The position numbers were made by a program, and so were the translations under genes. Shown here piece after piece: positions 58,801 to 64,000 of a stretch of 64,000 nt of DNA (positions are counted from its first letter, which is position 1; each line of letters starts with the position of its first letter). Below the pieces are notes generated by a model. That model did no database searches. It saw only the letters and a program-made list of their open reading frames with translations, and was not told where the DNA came from. Source of the DNA: Tanypteryx hageni (lineage: Eukaryota > Arthropoda > Insecta > Odonata > Petaluridae); contig CM054115.1 in assembly GCA_028673005.1 (NCBI GenBank), positions 190,720,370 to 190,784,369 on the forward strand. The letters run 5' to 3'.

Positions 58801-61344
58801 TCTTCAATCGCTCCTGTAATCATGGCGTCTCTCCTCGGGAATTGTCTCATCCAGTTTTTTTAAAAATCTTTCTTATAGGTAATTTATATTGTCATCCTTC
58901 TCCATTTTTACTATAATATCTACATAACTTTTATATACAATTTTTTTAAAAATAAATAACAATTAACGAATGTTTTTGTGCTCACGAATGGAAATTCACT
59001 AAAATATTGTTATATCAGATGAAGATTACAAATCCGTCGTACAATAAAAATAGTATCAATTATTCCATTTGGTTTGTTGAAACCATAAGTATTTTTCAAG
59101 AGATTTTTGAAATACCGTACTCACATGACTATAAGACTAGATTTCTTTCTGCGTTTCTTTCAATAAAAGAATTATAGTGACAGTGATTATGACTAATTTA
59201 GCATGGTCTAAGTCACATTTATCTTTGCAGTTCACATTGTGATAGCTAAATAAATTAATTATTGTTTTGTTTAAATTATTTACTTCAGAATTCCTTATAA
59301 AACATTTTTTCGTCCAAATCAGCTTTTTTAGATAGTCTTGTAGTCAGGTAAATATGATATTATACATAAATTATCAGAAATTTACATAAAATGTAATTCA
59401 TTTACCTTCGTGGAAACCCGTCATAAATGAACGAACACAAAATTGTTCACTAAAGATTTGGTTTAAGAATTCTGTATAAATATACAAGGCAGGCTAGCTT
59501 GTAATAGAAATCTTTTTCTTTAATCCTTATATAAGAATATGTCCATATCATTTACAATTAACTTAAAACATGGTAAAGCTGGTAAAATAAAGAGGATATG
59601 CTCAGCATCATGTATCGCCAAAAGCGAAAAATTGCTAAAAAGATTTTAAGTTGACACTAAGCCGTTTAAGTCACAACTAAATTTCATACGCCAGGTGTAC
59701 TTGATAAAACCACCGTTAAATGTGAGTGAATTTCATACTTTTGAAGGACGGGACATACCTGATTGTCTGAATAAGGAAAGCAGGAGCCAGCCAAATGGAG
59801 AAAGAGTGAGAGTGGAGTTTTCAGGACTATTGTGTGCGAGGGAGAAAGAGAGTGAAATGGGAGTTAGTTTGGAGGTATTTTTAAAGTGACAAGTAATCCG
59901 TTGTGCGGGAGAAATGACGCTCTGATTCCGCTGGCGTCGCCTGCAGGCGAGGGGCAGGGGTCATATGCAAATGGGACGGAAGGTTAGCCGAACCGGACTG
60001 CTAGGGAACGACCCCAAGGACCGTGTTGGACATTCCGCAAAGACTGGAAATAGATGCACCTGCTAAACAGAAATCACGCGCACTGCCCATCGCAAACTGA
60101 AAGAATATTCATTTGTTTGTTTAAAAATTAAGCTCAAGTTTTTATTCTATTGTATTGGAGTGATGCGAGATGCATTTTTATATCGCTTTCAAAGTTTTGG
60201 ATGTGATCGATGCATTGTAGCAAGCCATCCACAAACGTCCCATATTTACAACAGGAATATTCCTGCTCGCTTACATTTTAAAGTGAATTACGATTTACGA
60301 GAAAGAAAATCACAATCGTAATTTATTTTTAGTTAAATTCAAAAGGGCGGACATAATAAAAATTTATGGGGCTATTCATGGATTAGATTTTCTCGGTTTG
60401 AAGTGAACAATTCTCAGATCGAGTCGAGATAAATATAAGGTAAGTCCCAATGTGAAAAATAAAGAGCTCTCTCCTTTTTAATATATGCGTAAAAATAAGA
60501 GAGAAAGCTTTTTTAAGCCACTATCACTGTTCATATGGCAAGGGACGGCTTCTCCCGAGGGAGACTAACCTCGCATTTTGGAAAACCAGTGGTATACTTT
60601 ACGCTCTCGCAGCCACGGATTTTTTTTACCAAAACATTTGAGTGCGCGTGTGGATTTATTTCGTATAAGAAAAGTTTGGATGGAGAAAAATTACGAAAAT
60701 ATTGCGATAAAATAAAAATAGAATAAATATTTATAACTCACAACGACTAAAAATTAACTATTACATAAAATTGTATTATGATTCCAGATTCAACCATTTT
60801 GGCAACAATATTTTAATAATTATTTCTTTATTACCGTCTCAAATTGCAAAAGGAGAAATTTGCTGCAATGTTCACTGGAGTTGCCAATCGATCACTTTTT
60901 GTCAATATAATATGATTATGTGTATTGTTTACATTTGATATGTTCTGACTTGAAATGTATTTTAGTCATGAAAAATTTGAATTTTTATCCTGAGAGACAT
61001 AGTTCCTTTAGAAACCCATTGGTCTTTGACAGCGTGGCGTGGCACCGTAATTCAAAGCGTGCGAATGTTTACTAAGCCCAGAATTTGAATCGCTGGGCTA
61101 GCTGCTGGTTGAATTCCTGTTCGTGGTTATTTTTTATTGTTGATTGAACGAAATGTGGTGATTAGTAGCCGAAAATACACTATAAAAGTTGCAACTATGT
61201 GTTGCCGTCTTTCAATATCAGATAGAGGAAGACACACATCAAAATGATAACTGGCCATTTTTATGGAATTGCTTAGGTAACTCCACATGTTAAATCGTAA
61301 ACATTGTTTAAAATAATTACTCTTCATATACAGATAATGGCTTA
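58801..61344. other. No gene seen; one GC-richer island
   Basis: Mostly AT-rich. At 59880-60090 there is a unique GC-richer segment with an octamer ATGCAAAT (59967-59974 region) and CACCTG, perhaps regulatory. Plus frames at 59695-59889 (64 codons) and 60535-60726 (63 codons, starts MARDGFSRGR) have no recognisable domain. Confidence 0.35.
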
Positions 61345-61356
61345 ACTCATCGTGTG

Positions 61357-61444
<88 letters not shown>

Positions 61445-61810
61445 GGTAAAAGGTGCTTGCATTATGCACCTTGAAAAAACATTCATTTTCAGAGAGATAT
61501 TTCATCATTGGAAATATTTTTTTAATTCTGCACCGATTTTCGTTCTTGCCTTATGTAACAATAATAGAGTAAAACAATCCATAAATTTTGAAATTTTAAG
61601 AATATTATACTTTTTCCACAGTAGGGTACTAAAGTCACACATTAATGCCAAATTTTTAAGTTGTAGCTTATCTAGAAGTGAAATAATATTAATCCCTCTG
61701 TTTAAATTTAAAAAAATTTTAACGACCACAACAACATATTCATCCAGATTTTAGAATGCTTATTTGGGTATGTGCACTAAACTCTAAATAACTTTAATAT
61801 TTCAGCTCCA
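61345..61810 (+). repeat. Dispersed repeat with TA/AC microsatellite, copy 2
   Basis: (TA)n at 61357-61380 and (CA)n at 61381-61443, then the same block as 2498-2890, including GGTGCTTGCATTATGC, CACCGATTTTCGTTCTTG and CTCTAAATAACTTTAA. Confidence 0.75.
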
Positions 61811-63550
61811 ACACTACATTACTTTTTTCACAATTCTCTAATATGTCCTGTTTTTGGATTTTGACGTCGTTATAAGTTTACGCCGTAGTTTTAAATCAAC
61901 TGCATTATAATACAATCCAGTGATTCTCTTTAAAAGCACTAAACTAAAGCTTTTATTATATCCAGTTCATCAACCTCCAGAATTGCAAGGAGTAACGTTC
62001 TTTTATTTAATAAAATATAGCGTTTTAAAATTATGACGTCATCATATGTATTCGTCTTTGGTTGAAATTAATGGGACAATAAGAATTTCCCTATTAAAAA
62101 GCATTAAAGCGATGCTATTATAATATAGATTGCCAATTCCCAATGAAAAGCATTGTCCTGGTAGCTGAACATCTTTATTGTTGAGCATACGTTTTTCCGA
62201 TTAAAAACATATTTATTCGTCAATTCCGCACCGATTTCAATTTAGTCTTCAAAAATAATAAACTTCTTTCTTTAGCTATAGAACTGTTTTCATCCCGAGT
62301 TTCTATCTGAATTATAACTAATTTAAAAATGCAAATTTATAAGACTGCACAGATTTCCATGTTTTTCTGATGAAGTATCAGAATGGAACATTGGGTTCTA
62401 AATTCCCCACTAAAAATTAAACATTTTGGAATTTTCGATTTTTGTGGTTGATTTTACCTAATAACTTATCATCCTGCCGAATTTCAGGTCCGTGGCTTAT
62501 CTAAAAGTACTTAAGGTTTTATGATTAACTGCTTCTAACATATGCAGGATACTAGCTGAAAGTCGATGGATTCACTTTTAAAATTTAGTTGTTTTACTCG
62601 AATTGATCTCCAGTGGAAGAAACTGCATCATATTATGTGATCATGAATCTCAAAAACATTAAAATGTTGGACAGGAATCGCAAGAATGTTAGAGAACGAA
62701 AGCACTTAAAATTTCACATTAAAACTGTCTTCCACTTATCTTTTGAAACAATTAGCCTGATTTATAGTTTTTTTAGCGATTGTCGTTCTTTGAATAACCT
62801 TAGTGTTCTTTCTTCCTTACATTAGTTTATATTAGGTTTATATTATTTCTTTTAATTATTATTATGTAAAAATTATTTCTTCTACTTAATGTTAGGTATT
62901 ACGTATTGTTTATAACGGTTATCACGTAGATTGTTAATCCAACAATACGCTCATTCCCATGTTATTTAAATAGGAAAAATTAAAAGAGAAAAACATTAAA
63001 AAAATAAAAAAATGTAGTTAAAATCGCTTTAAAAACCCTCCCATTTTTCTTAACTTTTTATTGCGGTTAACATGACACCATTTTATTGTTTGTACGTTTT
63101 GTAGTTGTAGCGTTATAAATGCACAAACAAACAAACAAATTATTCAAAATATTTATGGTAGAGATATAGGATATATACATATATATCATATAGAACCTAA
63201 GGTACTTTCAAAAATGCTGCAAAGCTGAAATTTGGTATTATGATAGGTCATCATATCATAGGTCATCAAAAATCTAGAAAAAGTTATATTTAAGGGTTTT
63301 TTTGACCCCAAAGTCCAATTTTAAAAACCCATAAGAAAAGCATTGAAAACTGTGCAGGGCTAAATAAAATTGCATTTTTATATTATTTAAAATTAAGACA
63401 CAAAGTTGAGGTATAAACCTTGCTATGGATGAAAGAATGCAGTTTGTTTTTCTTGAAGACAAAATTCAAATGCATGCTGAATTTGCGTAAAAATTTAATT
63501 TTAATCATAAAATTATGAAATTTTTTTGGTCTTCAACAATGAAAAATATA

Positions 63551-63552
<2 letters not shown>
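61811..63552. other. No gene seen
   Basis: AT-rich DNA; a small direct duplication ATAGGTCATCA at 63243-63270; short frames only. Confidence 0.4.

Positions 63553-63623
<71 letters not shown>
63553..63623. repeat. (TA)n microsatellite
   Basis: About 35 uninterrupted TA units. Confidence 0.98.
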
Positions 63624-63626
<3 letters not shown>

Positions 63627-64000
63627 GACTCCATTGCATTTCAATGGGAATAGATTTTCCGTACTACATGAGCATTGATTTGATGCCTACACTGCATTGC
63701 AATCCATTTGATTTCAGGCAACGACGTATACATATGATGACGGGATAATTTTAAATTAATTTTTTTATCCGGATACGTACTAAAAGGCGCGGACCATGAT
63801 CAGAGCACACAAAATATTCTAATTTTACATAAATTTTAGTCTAACATATAGGCGATTACCTTAATGATGATTATAGTTATTGCTTAAAAAGGGCGATCTG
63901 AGCCATGAAACTTGAATTTCGAAAAATTCGACGCGAGCCGATAGCCAGAGAATTTAGAAATCCCGGATAGATTAATTTTGCAGAAAATGAAAACTATTAT

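Noticed and set aside
60535..60726. 63-codon ATG frame as a host gene
   Set aside because: Same reasons; nothing recognisable in the product.

Overview
The window is eukaryotic, AT-rich, repeat-rich DNA, most likely from an arthropod and probably an insect. I cannot name the species. The basis is the mixture of broken DNA transposons (IS630/Tc1/mariner including the DUF4817-type arthropod group, pogo/Tigger, hAT, piggyBac-like), fragments of non-LTR retrotransposons, tRNA-derived SINEs and long simple-sequence tracts. There are no operons, no prokaryotic signals, no CRISPR array and no rRNA. I found no complete host gene. The window looks intergenic or intronic. Two short minus-strand stretches could be host exons: a signal-peptide-like first exon at 9387-9531 and a 38-codon terminal exon at 3726-3842. 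Both are tentative.

Layout. 0.1-2.5 kb: a decayed mariner-like element (-) and a 0.57-kb pogo/Tigger-like non-autonomous element. 2.4-2.9 kb: a dispersed repeat with an AC microsatellite, with a second copy at 61.3-61.8 kb. 4.5 kb: a hAT MITE. 5.8-6.5 and 10.4-12.5 kb: inverted copies of one repeat. The second copy is split by a 1.36-kb mariner-like element that itself carries a SINE. 7.1-7.7 kb: a mariner relic. 7.8-8.7, 13.0-13.7, 18.4 and 24.2 kb: polypyrimidine/polypurine tracts. 14.0-14.9 kb: C-terminal half of a piggyBac-like transposase (-). 16.7 kb: an inverted pair of tRNA-Gly-like SINE heads. 17.0 kb: a hAT MITE. 22.1-23.2 kb: a TA-flanked mariner-like element (-). 26.7 kb: a reverse-transcriptase scrap. 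28.7-29.7 kb: a SINE split by an insertion. 30.6-31.9 kb: a GTF2IRD2-type hAT relic (-). 33.8-35.1 kb: a nearly whole mariner (+) with two stops and one frameshift. 35.2-38.4 kb: a hAT-like element enclosing a 1-kb foldback. 38.7-40.6 kb: a Tigger element (+). 42.1 kb: an 11-bp minisatellite. 43.2-46.2 kb: two broken LINEs on opposite strands. 48.1-51.4 kb: a hAT element with a perfect 8-bp target duplication. 52.3-53.1 kb: a TTAA-flanked piggyBac-like element. 53.4-54.4 kb: a hAT MITE with a second hAT-like element inside. 58.5 kb: a SINE.

The least familiar component is a non-coding repeat that I call the CTTTCTCC repeat. At least nine segments lie at 14.9, 27.0, 46.5-47.9 and 54.6-56.2 kb. 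Some are head to tail, and one copy is inserted in inverse orientation inside another with a 5-bp duplication (TAAAA), which marks both ends of the unit. I could not assign it to a transposon class.

The genes do not form a pathway. Every transposase or reverse transcriptase seen is broken: stops, frameshifts, a lost third catalytic acid in two mariner-like copies, and a changed second acid in the mariner and the Tigger. The value of the window is its record of nested insertions and a few compact unexplained structures (hairpins at 17.55 and 35.78 kb, the foldback at 36.5-37.5 kb, several GC-rich unique islands).
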